Positions 1 through 12,900 of a DNA stretch of 64,000 nt are shown piece after piece. The stretch's first letter is position 1. Every line of letters begins with the position of its first letter. A program made the translations under genes and the position numbers. Under the pieces are notes generated by a model. That model saw only the letters and a program-made list of their open reading frames with translations, made no database searches and was not told the origin of the DNA. Source of the stretch: Lichenostomus cassidix (lineage: Eukaryota > Chordata > Aves > Passeriformes > Meliphagidae); NCBI GenBank assembly GCA_008360975.2, contig CM039211.1, forward strand, positions 22,850,943-22,914,942, given 5' to 3'.

Positions 1-2499
1 GGTTAGATGTCCTCATGAAGTGCATCTGTCCTGTGTACCTAAACACATTCCTGGAGTAACCAAATCTGGAAGTTTTGACGCCCCTTTGCAATACTCATTT
101 GAATTCAGACTCATTTGAATGTTGCTACAAAGCTTAATCCAATTTTTCTATTCTTGTTTTTCCCCTCATTATCTTATTTGCAGTATTTATGGCCCTGATT
201 AATCACACCCATTCCTCTGCCATCTCATTCCTCATGGTCTCAACATCCATAAAATTACCTGAAACAGAAAAAAAATTCCTCCTGTTGCTGTCCTTTTACA
301 TTCTGATTTGAAAGACTTGAGGGCTAGTGGGACATTGTCATAATGTCAGAGTACTCTGGTGAGGAAGACCTGGCAGTGTTAGGAGAGTCTGCATACTGCT
401 GCAAATATTCCCAGGGATGGATTCATCAGGAATACACTAGGGGTTAGCACAAACTAAATCTAAATTAGATCTGTATTGTGAGTGTGACATGAACCTGCAA
501 GATTCCTGTGAGACAGTGCAAATCAGCCACAGGAGAGAAATTGTAACACTTGCATTGCTGTAAGGCATGAAGGGAGGTTTCTCTGCACTCAGATCTGCAG
601 CCCTGCCCTGGACTGCAGCAATACCATGAGTCAGCTTCATGGCACACCTTACACAGAGAAATGCATGCAGTTTTATCCTGCCTTTACTTCTGGAGCATAT
701 AAAACACAGGGACTTCATGCACAATGTAAGAAATGTTACAGTCTTTGCCCATTCTAAGACAAAACTCTAACAAAAATGCTGAAAATGTCTGAAAACTAAA
801 ATTACCTTCTCAAGTTTTCTCTGTATTTTTGTTTTAGGAATGTTTAGATGACAGCAAGAGAAGCAGAAATACAGAGAAAAAATATTTCTGCCAAAGTATC
901 AGTGAAAACTAGGTAAAAAACTAGAGAAACCAGAAACCAACTTGCTCTTGAGAAATTTCTAGACAGTTTCCAGACTTACCCAAACTCAACTGTTTAAATT
1001 TAGAATTGTTTCCACAGCACATTCCTAGCCCTTAACACATCACCAACATCTCTTGTGCACAGACAAGAAGGCTGAGATAATGGATTTTGTTTTGTGCCTT
1101 TTAAAGTATATTTTGAAAAAGAAGTTGAAAATGGATGAAAAGGTTTTGTGGGGTCTTTTGGTTTTCTTTTTTTGTTAAGTCTCTGTTAAAATAAAAATGT
1201 GTCAAAAGGTCTACATTTTTGGAAATTACTGAACAACTCTAGCCTGAAGTGTAACTGTCAAGGACAGATTTTCCATGCTGTGGTATTAGTGGGATAGCTG
1301 TTCGTGTGACATCAGACTGTGGGATTTGCATGCCATGCTTGAAGTAATGGACAGCTGGGTAGCTAGGCTGAAGGTGGGATAGGCCTGGAAGGGCTTGTAT
1401 CTTTTGATTCTCAGCCCTTTCTTGAGCACTCCTGCTCTTCCAGGTATCACTCCTTGTATCTAACTCCTTACCTGCTTTATAAATACTGGTTTATTCTTGC
1501 ACAGAATGAAGTGTATCCTTCTTGCAAAGCACAGTCACCAGTGAGATGGTTCATCTGCCAAGTGTATTTGGGAAAGCACTGGACTATGCACCTCTAGTAA
1601 ATTATTAATTTTTATCTTGACCTCTCTCAAATGGCACACGAGCATGTGCTGAGCACTGTGTGTGCTGAGGCACTGGTTGGACTGAGGATACCTTTCAGGG
1701 GCAGGACTTGAAACTAAAGGGATGCTACACCTGACTATGGCCCTAATTTCCCTGAGTAGGAAAGCATTTTCTATTGCAAATTCTGATCAGGGAAAACCAT
1801 GTGGTTGCAAGGGTTAACACCACCCAACAAGTCCGGTGGCAGTGAAATGGGTATGGCCTTTTGGCAATTGCACACGAGACCTGTGTAGTTCTTGACACAC
1901 AGATGCTTTTTGTTACTTAGCTGACTACCAGTGAGGTTAGATGCTGGAGGCGTGTAAAGCTTTCTTCCTCTTCGCCAGTAAAAACAAATGCTCTCTGTGC
2001 ACAAAAAGACGCCGGCAAACCAATGCAGTTTGGAGAGCTCTTTTTGGAAGGAGACAGACCTGCCCTCATATATGACTTGCTGCCCTTTCCAGACAGCACA
2101 GAGCTCAGGTTGTTGATTTAGGCAGTGTTCAGACTGTTTTAATTTGAGCTGCCAGCATAATTTGTCAGGATCCACAGACAACAGTCAGCAGGGTGGGGCT
2201 CAGCCCCTTTGCAGTTCCTAATAATAGCAGCGAATCAGCTGGAGATTTGGGACAGCAGAAGTGTGTTCAGCTATTTCAAAAAAAGCACATACCTTGAAAG
2301 AAAGCCCTCCTTTTACCATCAGAGGACTAAATAAAAGGTGCTTTCCAGCTTTTTGGGGACATGTCATTGTCAGCTCCTCTGTTTCAGCCATGTTCCTTTG
2401 CCATGCAGAGTTGCAAGCAGCACCGCAGTAGAGGGAAGCAACCTAGGCAAGTAATGGCTGAGGAGACCGTATTAAGAGGCTGAATACTGCAGACAGACA
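1..2499. other. Non-coding, probably intron or 5' flank of PALM2
   Basis: AT-rich unique DNA with no recognised exon, RNA gene or repeat family. The longest open frame is on the minus strand at 1771-2181 (136 codons). It has no domain I recognise, no low-complexity bias and no splice-compatible neighbours, so I treat it as a chance open frame. Assignment to the PALM2 transcription unit is inferred only from the + strand exons downstream. Confidence 0.5.
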
Positions 2500-2815
2500 T
2501 GAGGAGCCGGGCTGCCGTGTAATTTATGGCTGTGGGAGGGAGCGCGGAGCAGCCCGTGGCGCTGGCTGCAGTCGCACAGCTGCAGTCTCGTTAGGGCGCA
2601 GCAGCGGCAGGAGCGAGCGCAGCGCTGGGATGGCTCGGAGCGGCTGCGAGAGCCTGGCCATTAACCAGCTCCGTGCCACAGGAACCACTGCCCTTTCCCC
2701 TTTCCCGCTGGGAGAGGGTGTACCAGCACGTACACACCCCCTCCTTGTCAGTCTCCGGCGGAACACCTCCGCTCTTCGCCGCGTGCCAGGTCTTTGGAAA
2801 AGGTCCCGCTGACAA
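2500..2815. promoter_or_regulatory. CpG island, candidate promoter or alternative first exon
   Basis: About 24 CpG dinucleotides fall between 2521 and 2820, while the surrounding kilobases have almost none. The stretch is G+C rich with several GCGC and CCGC/GCGG clusters, and both edges are sharp. CpG islands in vertebrates usually mark promoters, so this may be an alternative start for the + strand PALM2 unit or for a non-coding RNA on either strand. Short open frames cross it (for example + strand 2630-2812, 60 codons), but none matches the expected paralemmin first exon. I see no decisive TATA box or start site. Confidence 0.55.
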
Positions 2816-4364
2816 CCATGGGTTTTTTAAGGATCCCTAGTCATCCAACTGTTTTCCGTTTGGAGCATAAAGCAGGCCTTTGGCATCCAAGGTGTCACTA
2901 AATTTACGATAACTGCAGCACAGGGGACTGGATTGTCTCATACGCTGGCGTTGGTACAAAATTGCTATCTTGAATGTGTTGGCCAGTTCTGGCACTCTCT
3001 CTCACATACAGGATTTGAGAGCTAATCCCTTATCTCTTTTGAATCCTTAACTACATTGACATAAAAAGTAAGGTTCAGTCATATATTTGTTCTTAGTAAA
3101 TATAAGCATATGCAAGCACTTGCTGCATGTTAAGAGAAATAGGCTGCAGCAGAAGTCTGATTCAGCATGGAAAACTGCATCTTTAAGACTCCTCCTTGTG
3201 GTACAGATACCTGCTGTATTAGGAATGTACATAACCTCATCTCAGCATCACCAAAATCTTGGCAAATTGTTCTGGTTAAGGAAATAACTTCTAACCAGAC
3301 AGGGAAAAAAACCCTCTGGTTAAAAAAAAAAATAAAGAATAGTCTAAATGTAACACTTTTAAAAACTGTGTCCCTGAATCAGTAAAATGCAGAGAAGTAT
3401 CAGTTCTTTGTGCTAAATTTACAGTTGTTTTTGCTGATGTTTCAAAATATATAAGATTTAGACTAGAATAAGATATAGACTACAGTATATAGGCTACATA
3501 GACTGTCAGAAACTCATCTGTGAAATAGAGACCTGTTCAGACATTTCATGCTTTATCTTTAGATTATCAGATAGCCAACTTCCTGGTTTCTTGAGGAAAA
3601 AAGAATAGAATTGAAGTGGTTTATGAGTATTCTTTCCCATATCATGTGTGACAGACAATGCTTATGATGTTGATCCAAGATTTTGGTGAGATTGATGTGT
3701 CACAGACCTCCTCCTATGTGAATTTGTCAGTAATTCACAATGTTCCAGAGGAGTTGTTCCAGAATCAATAAAGCTTACAACTTGGGCAACTCCTTACATT
3801 TTTTTTTTTCTGGGCTTTTAATATAATACAATAATTCATTATTCTGAATACAAGGGGTGTTCTAAAGATTATTCCACTTTTGAGAAGGAGCAGAAGGAAA
3901 ACCCTGCTGAACTGGGGAAAGCTGGTAGGAATTGACTTTTACCACTGTGCAACAAATCTCAGAGCACTGCAGGGATAAATTCCTCTCTGCATTTGCCCCC
4001 TGTATCTCAGGACTACACCGTACCATCCCTCCTTGCCTGCTAACTCACAGCCCACGAAAGCAGCCCTGAAATGTAGCTCTAAGGAAAAAAAAAACCCAGT
4101 GGTATTTTGGTGATCCAAGTACCTACAGATACAGTTTGTGCTACATTTTGGTCTGTGACATTTTCAGGCAAGCCACTGTCCTGGCTTAAACACATAAAAC
4201 AGTCTTTGGTCTCTGTTAGTTTGAAAACACATGCTCACTGGCAAAATTATTTCAATTTACATTGAAGTGGATAACATTAACCATGTGACAGTGGCCAAGT
4301 CATGGATGACTGGTAGAAGTGTGGTAATGTGGTTATATACTATCACTGTCTGTATGGATTGGAC

Positions 4365-4389
4365 ATGAGCTTAGTTTGACTAAGCTCAT
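4365..4389. repeat. Perfect 10-bp inverted repeat, 5-nt loop
   Basis: The arms ATGAGCTTAG (4365-4374) and CTAAGCTCAT (4380-4389) are exact reverse complements around TTTGA. It could form a small hairpin as DNA or RNA. It lies about 300 bp before the larger palindrome at 4696, and no function is implied by the sequence alone. Confidence 0.7.
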
Positions 4390-4540
4390 CCATGTGCGAC
4401 TGAAGTGATAAAGAGAGTTTAAAATGGTATTGGCATATTACTAGCCTTTTTCACCTGGTGTCTTAAAAACTTAGCACCTAGTACTTACCAACTGCTGGAT
4501 AGCAGTTCTGAAGAAAGAGTGATCGTGGATAATGCTGTGA

Positions 4541-4663
4541 ATATACACATATAAATAAATGAATGAGTGTGTGTGTCTTTATACACATTTTTATGTATAT
4601 AAGGGCATGGTATGCATATAAAAAAATATGTATATACACACACAATACACACACACACATAAA
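4541..4663. repeat. Interrupted (TA/CA/TG)n microsatellite
   Basis: A degenerate alternating purine-pyrimidine tract with TGTGTGTGTG near 4567, TATATACACACAC near 4630 and a run of CACACACACA near 4650. Open frames crossing it are rich in H, T, I and V only because of the repeat. Confidence 0.85.
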
Positions 4664-4695
4664 AGATTGGTATATTCAGGAAAGCTGTTTGTTAG

Positions 4696-4742
4696 GCAAA
4701 TGGAATGGTGTTTTGGTCAGACCCAAACACCATTCCATTTGC
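4696..4742. repeat. 47-nt near-perfect palindrome (23-bp arms, 1-nt centre)
   Basis: The left arm (4696-4718) and right arm (4720-4742) are reverse complements at 22 of 23 positions around a single central A (4719). The outer 18 bp are perfect, starting GCAAATGGAATGG and ending CCATTCCATTTGC. The only mismatch is the 19th base of the arm. A transcript from either strand would fold into a tight stem. It has no clear terminal-repeat transposon context; GTTAG occurs on both sides (4691-4695 and 4748-4752) but not directly abutting on the right. Confidence 0.9.
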
Positions 4743-7700
4743 TGGATGTTAGTCTCCAAGAAATCCATGGGCAGAATGGAGAAGAGTCCAAGAGAGTCAG
4801 CAATGATCAGAAGTGGAATAAAATGACTACTGAGGCAAGACAGAATTGTGTGGCCTGACAAAGAAAATACCAAGGCTTGGCTGATCTTGTTTAACAGTAG
4901 AAAAGCTGTCTGTATTTGTTCCAGGGTGGATCACCAGTATTTCTCCTTATTCTCAGATGTTTCTCAGTCACCCAGTGATAGCTGGTCTGCAGCCTGGTCT
5001 TCAGCCAGCTGAAGCCAGTCAGTTTCCTTGCAATGCCAAACACAATGCTTTCCTGGGATTTGGCAGCTGATGTATGGATGCTTGCAGACCCAGAGGAGCA
5101 AGAAACCCAAGTGCAGTGGCAGAAATCTGAACCTGGCTTGGTTTACTTTGCATTTTGAATAGGCTAAGTGTGTGAATAGTCAGGCAGTGGGGTTCAGATA
5201 TGTTGGGTAACCTGATTATGCTCGAGAACATAAAATTGCCTTTCTTCCTGCAGGAGAACCACCAGTCCCTATTCTCTTCTGCAGTAGGGCCCTATCTGGC
5301 TTCCCATCAAGTTTATAGGAATTTTGCTGTGAGTTTTAATGGTGAGCAGGAACAGGTCCATACTATCCCCATAGGTATTCAAACCGTTTCTGACTCTATC
5401 AAAATGCCAGATCTCTGCCAGATCAGACATGTAAATCAGACTTCCCAGGATAAAGTATGAGGATGAGGATGAATAGGGAAAGTGAGATTCACCATTTGTC
5501 TAAACTTGAGAGTTGCATGCTTTACCATTTGTCATATGTTCATATCAGCAGTACAGAGGCACAGTTAGAAAGTGCCTAAACTCACCTATTGAAAGTTCAA
5601 CCTTTTATGTTAAAAAAAAAAAAAAGCTGGAGTTTAAACCCATGTGTTCTTGTTCACCCATAGAAGAAAGTCAGTTTTGACTGCTTGAGTCTTGTAATAC
5701 CCACAGTTCTTGACTTCTTCCCTTATATGTTACCAAGAGTGCAGATATACATTTGCTGGAATAAGCTTCCCAAGCTTTAACTGTGCTTTGCAAAGAGCTT
5801 CTTTTTCAGTATAATCTTTTTCAACAAAAGTTTTTTTCTCTTGATAGAGTTATAACAAACAGGAGCAGGGGGTGGAGAGTTTTGGAATGAAGAATGATAG
5901 TAATGATAGTACTATCTATTTTCTCTGTTCAGGAAGGCGGATAGAAAAAATTTAAAAATAAGAAATTTTTTCAGTTTCAGTGAAACCATGTTTGTGGTTT
6001 CTTTGTAGATCCTGGAAGGTGTGAAATTGTGAAGGCTCAGCAGGCTGAAATTTCCCTAAGGTTCTAGCCTAAAACCAAAGGGGATGAGAATTTTCCTTTC
6101 AACTAGTGCAAGCAGAATTAAAGCATCAATACTGTGATTGAATTTCATTGTTTTTCTTCTTATCCAACCCAAATTGGCTTTGAGTTGGCTTTGCAAAACA
6201 ACACAAAACTTTGCACTGAAACTTTGGAACAGGTCCTTAGGAGCTGTTTGGGGGCTGGAAAATAGTGCATAATCTGTCAGGCAAATAAATTGTCAAAGGC
6301 CTTTAGAAAGCTCAACTTCAGGCATATTTCTTTGTGGCTATGTCTTGAACTGTATGTGCAGAAATCCTTTCAGCATGAGTTAAGGTAAAGCAGAAGGTTC
6401 TCAGATTATAACACAGTCCTACAGATTTATCTTTCTCTATTCCTGTATTTTAAGATAGCTCACATATTTAACAAACTGTTCAGAGAGAGCCTTCACTGCT
6501 GATGTGCTGTTAATATTACACTCCATTTCAAGCTGTTTGTCCTTTCCTAGCAGAATTTTTTATCTTCTTACAGCCCCACTTAAACCATGAACAATAAGCA
6601 ATTGGTTTACTTGTAGATATATTGCTAAAGCACTACAAGTTTCCAGGTGCAATCCAGAACTGAAGATATTGGGTACTTGAAAGAATGCAAAGGTGGCAAA
6701 GCTGGTGATAGCTTCTCACTGTGTTGCAGCAGAAATTACCTTCTGAGTATTAGAGTGTTACAACTATCACATTGTTGTGTGACTTAAAAACTTCACTCCT
6801 TTTCAGACCAGTTCTTCTCCATTTAACAAACAAACTAAACAAAACACTATTTTGGCTATCTGAGAAATATCAGCAGTGGTTTTGGCTGGTCCAAGAGCTG
6901 AGGTTTTTTTTATTGTGAGGAGCATCACTTTCCAAAAAGTCACTGTGTACATGGCATTCAGATTTCAAATTGTATTATCTTTCAAAACTTGGAGTATCTC
7001 ATCTACAAAATGTTGGGAATATTTTCCTTGGCCAAAAGATATTAAAAGAATAATTAGGATCATTTAAAGCATGTCTAAGTTATACACTGAAGTACCTACA
7101 TCTGTACAAAGATGCACATCTGGCTTTTGTGTCTGCTAGGTATCCAAAACATGTCCTCATTGTAACAAATCATATTATTGGAATAGATGTACAACAGATA
7201 TAAAAGGTAATGGAAACAAGCTGGTAACTTGCTCCAAGATCAGCAGTTGAGAGAAGCAGAGAGCAGTTAGGATGAGCACAGCTGCCTCTGCACTGTATTG
7301 TGGTGTATGGCATCCATTAGCTCCCCATCTGACTCAAAAATACATGCCAAAGAGCCTTACTCAGTAAACTCAGCATGAAGTCTAAACTTTTGTTTCAGAA
7401 AAGAGGCAATACAGTTGTTTATTATTCTCCTTAGTGTCCTTATTCAGACGTCTTTTTCCAACCAACCACCATCAAAACCTTGAGTTGTTACTTTTTTTTT
7501 TTAATATTCTGTTGTTCTGATATGAACTAGTGATATACCAACTTTTTCTCTGACATATGAGTAAGAGCAAATTTGTCAAAAGTATCCAGTAAATCTTAAC
7601 ACTCAGGCTGAGACTTTTTCAAAGCCTGCATTTTTCAAAAGGTTGTTGGGTAATGCTTCCTATATCCAGAATACCTTTTGTGGTGATCTGAAAGACATTT

Positions 7701-9270
7701 TGAAACTTTAGTGCATTTGACTTTTGCATCTGCTAGAAATCCAAAGCAAATCATTGTGATAGTTTCGCAAGTGGCAAATTTAACAACAGCACATATTTTG
7801 TGATAGGGAAAAATTGCACCTCACTTACCCTTTTAACATTGATTGCATCCTTGGTCTTCATACTTTTAAATTGGTATTTATTTGTTTCAGTTTCTCCTTT
7901 AAAAGACAAAAAAAAGGAAGGAGAAGAATTAAATTTACTCAGTAGTAGCGAATACAAGGCATGCCATTGAAGGCAACATTGCATTGGTCATGCAAAAAAA
8001 CCCGTCAAAACCACCTAATCATTTTGATTTTCCACTGAGTTAGGGGGTTTTTCATGGCACCTGAACTTGTGGCCCCATCTGTCCTTACAAAATGTGGATT
8101 GTGATACTTACTGTGGCACAGAAGCAATGGGAAAACCATCTACATCAAGTCTAGTGGGTGCTTTGAAGATGGAACTTCCAGGCACAAGTGTTTCCCAGAG
8201 CTTTATTTTTCTGTCTCCAGTAGCTGATGAAACTTGATGCTATGAAGGAGGCAAAGAGAACCCCACTAAACACCTCCTGAATAGTTTCAGAGTAGTTTTT
8301 TGTCTGTTTTGGCAAAGGAGAAGACACATCTCTATTGTTCATTACTGGCATTAGAGCAGTGCCATTTGAAGTCTACACCTGTTCACAGCAAAGCAGTGAA
8401 CATGCGCCCAGTGTCAGCCTCCAGCACAGCACAGAACAGGGAAGGTGAGAAATGAGCACAAAAAGGTGAAATCATTTACCTGAGATGTTCTGCAGGCTAA
8501 ACCCTCTTCTCACTCACCCAGTGGCAGGCTCCACACCGAACCGCACTGCCCACGTCCATGTCAACTGCTGCAGTCAAAGGTTCCCAGCCTGCACTAAAAC
8601 ACACGGTCCACTGCTCTGCTTCTCTTTTGGGTGCTGAAAGATCCTTTGTGGGCACAGGGGTCTTGTCCTATCTGTCTTCTCTGCAGAATGCTCTGATCCC
8701 TTAGTGTTTCAAGATCTTCACCACCTCCATAGGTCATGCCAACAAGGCCTTCAGCAGAATGTCTTCTTTAGAGCTTCTATGCATTTTGGTTAGCTGGTAT
8801 CAATAGAGTGAATCCCCCTGCATGTGCTGCAGTGCTGCTTCTCAGGCATGTTTTGTGTGTTCTGTGACTACAGCATGTGTAAGCAATTAACCCATCAGTT
8901 TTCTTCCTTACTGCCATCGTGCATGCCAGCAGCCATACCAGTAACATGCTTTCAGAGATCCTTCAGAGGTGTGTGAGCACTAGAATTTGTGTTGAACATC
9001 TGCCTGGTGACGCCAGTACAGGGACACCTGGTGCCAGGAAGAAACCTAGATCCAGCCCTGCTGGCATGGCTGCTCTCCCTCTTGTTCATCTCCATGATTA
9101 TTGCAATTGTTTGCCCAGTCTAATGTGGTGGGCGCAGCGGCAGGGTTTGTCAGTATCTTTGCAATAAGAGAGAGAGTTAAGAAGATGATAAGTCCACACA
9201 CAGAATATGTATTACAGCACTGGCCGTGACCTGTGCATGTATTAGAGTAGTCCCACACAAAAGTACAGGC

Positions 9271-9972
9271 TAGGCAGAGAATGGATTGAGAACAGCCTCT
9301 GGGAGAAGGACTTGGAGGTGCTGGCGGATCAGAGGCTGAGCGTGATCTGTCAGTCACAGACCAGAAAGCCAAACGTGTCCTGGGCTGCATCCAAGCAGTG
9401 TGGCCAGCAGGGTGAGGGAGGGGATTCTGCCCCTCTGCTCTGCTCTGCTTTGCTCTGGTGAGATCCATCACTGTGTCCAGCCCTGGGGCCCCCAACATAA
9501 GGAAGACATGAAATTGTTGGATTGAGTACAGGGGAGGCCATGAAGAGGATTGGGAGACTGTAGCGCCTCTCCCATGAGGGCAGGTTGAGAGAATTGGGGG
9601 TGTTCAGCCTGGAGAAGAGAAGCCTCCAGAGAGACTTTATAGCACCTTCCAGTAACTAAAGGGGGAAGAGAGGTGCGGAGGGAGTTTTACCAAGGCTGGT
9701 AGTGACAGGACAAGAGGTATGGCTTTAAACTGAAAGAGGATGGGTTTACACTAGATACAAGGAATACATTTTTTACTGTGAGGGTGGCAACACACCCACA
9801 CGGGTTGCCCTGAGGAGCTGTGGATGCACTATTCCTGAAGTGTTCAAGGTCAGATTGGATGGGGCTTTGAGCAGCCTGATGCCAGTGAAAGGTGCCCTTG
9901 CACTTGGCAGAGGGGTTGGAGTTAGATCATCTGTAAGCTCCCTTCCAACCCAAATAATTCCATGATTCTTTG
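9271..9972 (+). mobile_element. CR1 LINE, 5'-truncated 3' end, + strand
   Basis: A decayed piece of avian Chicken Repeat 1, a non-LTR retrotransposon. The + strand reads the end of CR1 ORF2 (reverse-transcriptase C-terminal part) followed by the 3' end. It opens with the segment for the 'EKDLEVL' region, continues through 'RLRELGVFSLEKR'-like sequence near 9585-9625 and a 'GFKLKEDGFTLDTRNTFFT'-like stretch near 9720-9780, then 'VFKVRLDGAL'-like sequence near 9840. It ends with CCATGATTCTTT, the degenerate 3' octamer repeat. Frameshifts and stops break the frame, so it cannot encode a working protein. Truncation at the 5' end is normal for CR1 copies. Confidence 0.93.
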
Positions 9973-12900
9973 AATACCGTGTTTCTTTATTTCTAGGGAA
10001 ACAAAGCAAGACCATCCCCTCACAGTGTAGCATGACCTAGGAAACCTGAATTTTCGCCTTGTAGCAACAGCACCTATGGATATATCTTGATTTCTCTACC
10101 TTTCTGTTTTAGGTCATAGACATATGCAAAGGTATTTCTCCACGCCAAGTAATAACCCTTAGAAAGAAAAACAATTATTGAGTCTGTGAGTAAAGAATTA
10201 CGTTGGGAAGGAAGGAGAAGCATAGGCAGAAATATTTTCAGCTGTACAGAGCTGTTCTGTCCAAGTCATTACAAATGACATAACTGTGACATGTATTTGC
10301 AAAAATCTTAGCAGTGGAATGGATCATTTTTGCCTCTGACTTTCAAGCTGTGATCTTGGACAGGTGGTGGGAAATTTTGAGGGTTTTGAGGCTGTTAATA
10401 TCCAGAGAGGAAAACCAAAAAGGTGAAAGTGTTGGCAGTAGTTTCCTAGCAATCCTCATGGCAGGAAGAGAGCGTTTTCCAGCACCAGGAGTTGTCAGGA
10501 CTGTCAGCCAGCTGGCTGCTCAACATGGATGCGCCCTCACAACAAGCAGGGGTAAAAGAATCATATTTTATTAGTATGTATATCTTCTTTGAATGCCAGT
10601 TGTTCGGTACAGGACTGCAGGAAAGGTCATTATGGTGACTTTGACTTGGCAATAGTTACATCAGAAAAGAAGATTCTTTTTCTGTATCTCTTCCTGGTAC
10701 AGAGAATTTCTTATAAATGGGAGAGGGAAGTATTATTGCCACTCCCACTGAATACGCCATGTGAGCCAAGACATGCTGTTAACAGTTTCAGAAAAGTATT
10801 TCTAAACCTTCTCCCTTTTCAATGAATCCATACAGATTTAGTCTTTGGCCTCTACTAGGTATTTCATTATCAAGCACCAGAGATTTAAGTATTCACAAAT
10901 GTTACTGAACTTGTGTTTGGTTCATTATCAGACTGACTTAATCAGATTTTTTCTACTTTTCTTCTTTACTTCTGACGTTGTTGTGTCTTTGAACTGTAGC
11001 AGTCCCCTGGTTTGCACTAGCATGGCAGTGGGCTGTAGTGGAGACAAGTAAATTAATCTTTTCCAAGTAGTGCTTGATGTTTCATGCCTATCAAGGGTTT
11101 GTTGTCATATTTGCCTGGCAGTCAGGACTCAGCTTGATGCAGCACAAAAATACATGAAGTAGCAATGTACAGTGGTTAAAAGATATGTTACTATGGAAAA
11201 ATCCATTTTTCAGCACTGTACTTTCTTCAAGGGTTTTCTCCTTCCACTTGATAAGAAAACTGAAGAGCTTTTGTAGCTCCTGTTTCATCCTTTGTATGGA
11301 TCTACTTGAACATTTTTAATATGCTTATTGTTCGTGATGTTTCTTTTATTCCCCTATGATCAACCTGGTTAGAAGTTTTCCTGCATAATGCAAACTCTTG
11401 ACCAGATTTGCAGAAGAATCCAGTGTTCAGCATACAGTAGGAAAGGGTTTCAATTAAAGATGCACCCTTAAAAATACAAACTCTCTTGTGCCCCCAGTCC
11501 CTTACATTTCTGTATGGGATAGGTTATATTTTCATAATATATCTGTAAATGTAGTGAACATGTCTACATACACTCCTGGTGGGTGGATCCCATCTGTTTC
11601 CACACGATGGGAAAATGTTTTAGAAACCTAAAGGAAAAGAAAGTTATAAATGTACGCATCCTTACACCCTATCCCAGCTTCTCATTTTCATGTCCTCTTT
11701 GATGTCTGTCTATGCAAATGCCAAGGCTGAAATTCAGCTCTTCTCCCAAATTTTGTTTTAACTCAAAACTTAACCTTCTTGTTTCTTTTACCAGTGTTTG
11801 AAACTCTGTCTCTCGGTTTTCCTTTGGAAGAGGGTAAATAAGATATAATTTTTTGTACTTACTTGCCACTAAACATTTTCCCCACTGTAATTCAGCCTCT
11901 TCAGACCACTCTGTTTCTGAAGAATCAACTACAAGATACAAGAACCATCCATAGCAATTACCAGATAAATCTTTCTCATATCACACTTTAAAGGAAATAA
12001 TTCCAGAGGGAAATTCTTGGCAAGTTTACTAATACAAGTACTGCTTAAAGTTTCTGGAAGAAGAGAGGGGAGGGAAAGCTTAGTACAGACTACTGTTTTG
12101 TCCACCTTTAGATTGTAAACTGGTGCAGAGGACTTGTAAAAATGCTATGGACATTTGAAAGAGAAAATCATGTATATCTGAGCAAGAGTTAAGATTTAAT
12201 TTGCATTCAGTCACTTCCTTGGCAACTCTATTGCTTTAAACTTATCATTCTTGTTTCCTGATGACAATGTGTTACTGACATCAGCTTAAACTGATGGCAG
12301 AGATATTACCGATTTAGAAAATAAAGTGTCACCTCGCGGAAATGATCTGTCTCTGACACTGTGATGTACACCAAAGTGCCCAGCTGGAGCTGCAGAGTCA
12401 TAACATTACCACTACTTGAGGGAACAAAAAGGATCACAGTACAATAAAAGAGGGATGTTAATTCTGACTGGTTTGCATGGAAGAATATGATTATATGTTG
12501 GTTCCATAATGAAGTCTAGATTTGGCTTGTAAAATACAGATAATAAAAAAACCCACTGCAATATTTGATACACTTTTTTTATTCTTTTCACAGTTGGATT
12601 CCTTCAGCCGACGGAGGTGGAGTACTTCCACCTCTTCCCTGTATTCATAAGGACTCCTAATTTCCTTTTTCAATATGAAAGCTGAGATTCCCATGTAGTC
12701 ATATAACTCTACAGTGAGGTTTTAAGAAAAATGGGGAATTCTGTGAAACTTGTTGCAAAATCACAAAGAGTTTGCAAAACAGAGCTAGCCATAATGATCT
12801 TGATACTACTCCTGTGCAGAGGCCACAGTGACACTGAAGACATTTATTAGCAGATCTGCAGAGGATGTGATCTGCTTCTAGCAAGAAGTTTACTTAAGTA

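Larger units (their letters stand above)
2816..9270. other. Intronic/intergenic, simple repeats and hairpins only
   Basis: AT-rich unique sequence. It contains the CA/TA-rich tract at 4541-4663, the inverted repeats at 4365-4389 and 4696-4742, and short A or T runs (around 3790, 5612 and 7490). All open frames are short and lack recognisable domains. No exon with paralemmin similarity was seen. Confidence 0.5.

Noticed and set aside
1771..2181. Minus-strand open frame of 136 codons
   Set aside because: It is the second-longest frame not caused by a repeat, but it has no domain, no typical start context I can support and no splice partner. Frames this long occur by chance in 64 kb.
2454..2484. 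ATGGCTGAGGAG start as a possible paralemmin first exon (begins M-A-E)
   Set aside because: The frame stops after nine codons (…LRG stop) and does not continue into the expected head-domain start. The resemblance is limited to three residues.
9046..9498. Minus-strand frame of 150 codons
   Set aside because: Much of it lies antisense to the + strand CR1 element at 9271-9972, so it is a shadow of the repeat.
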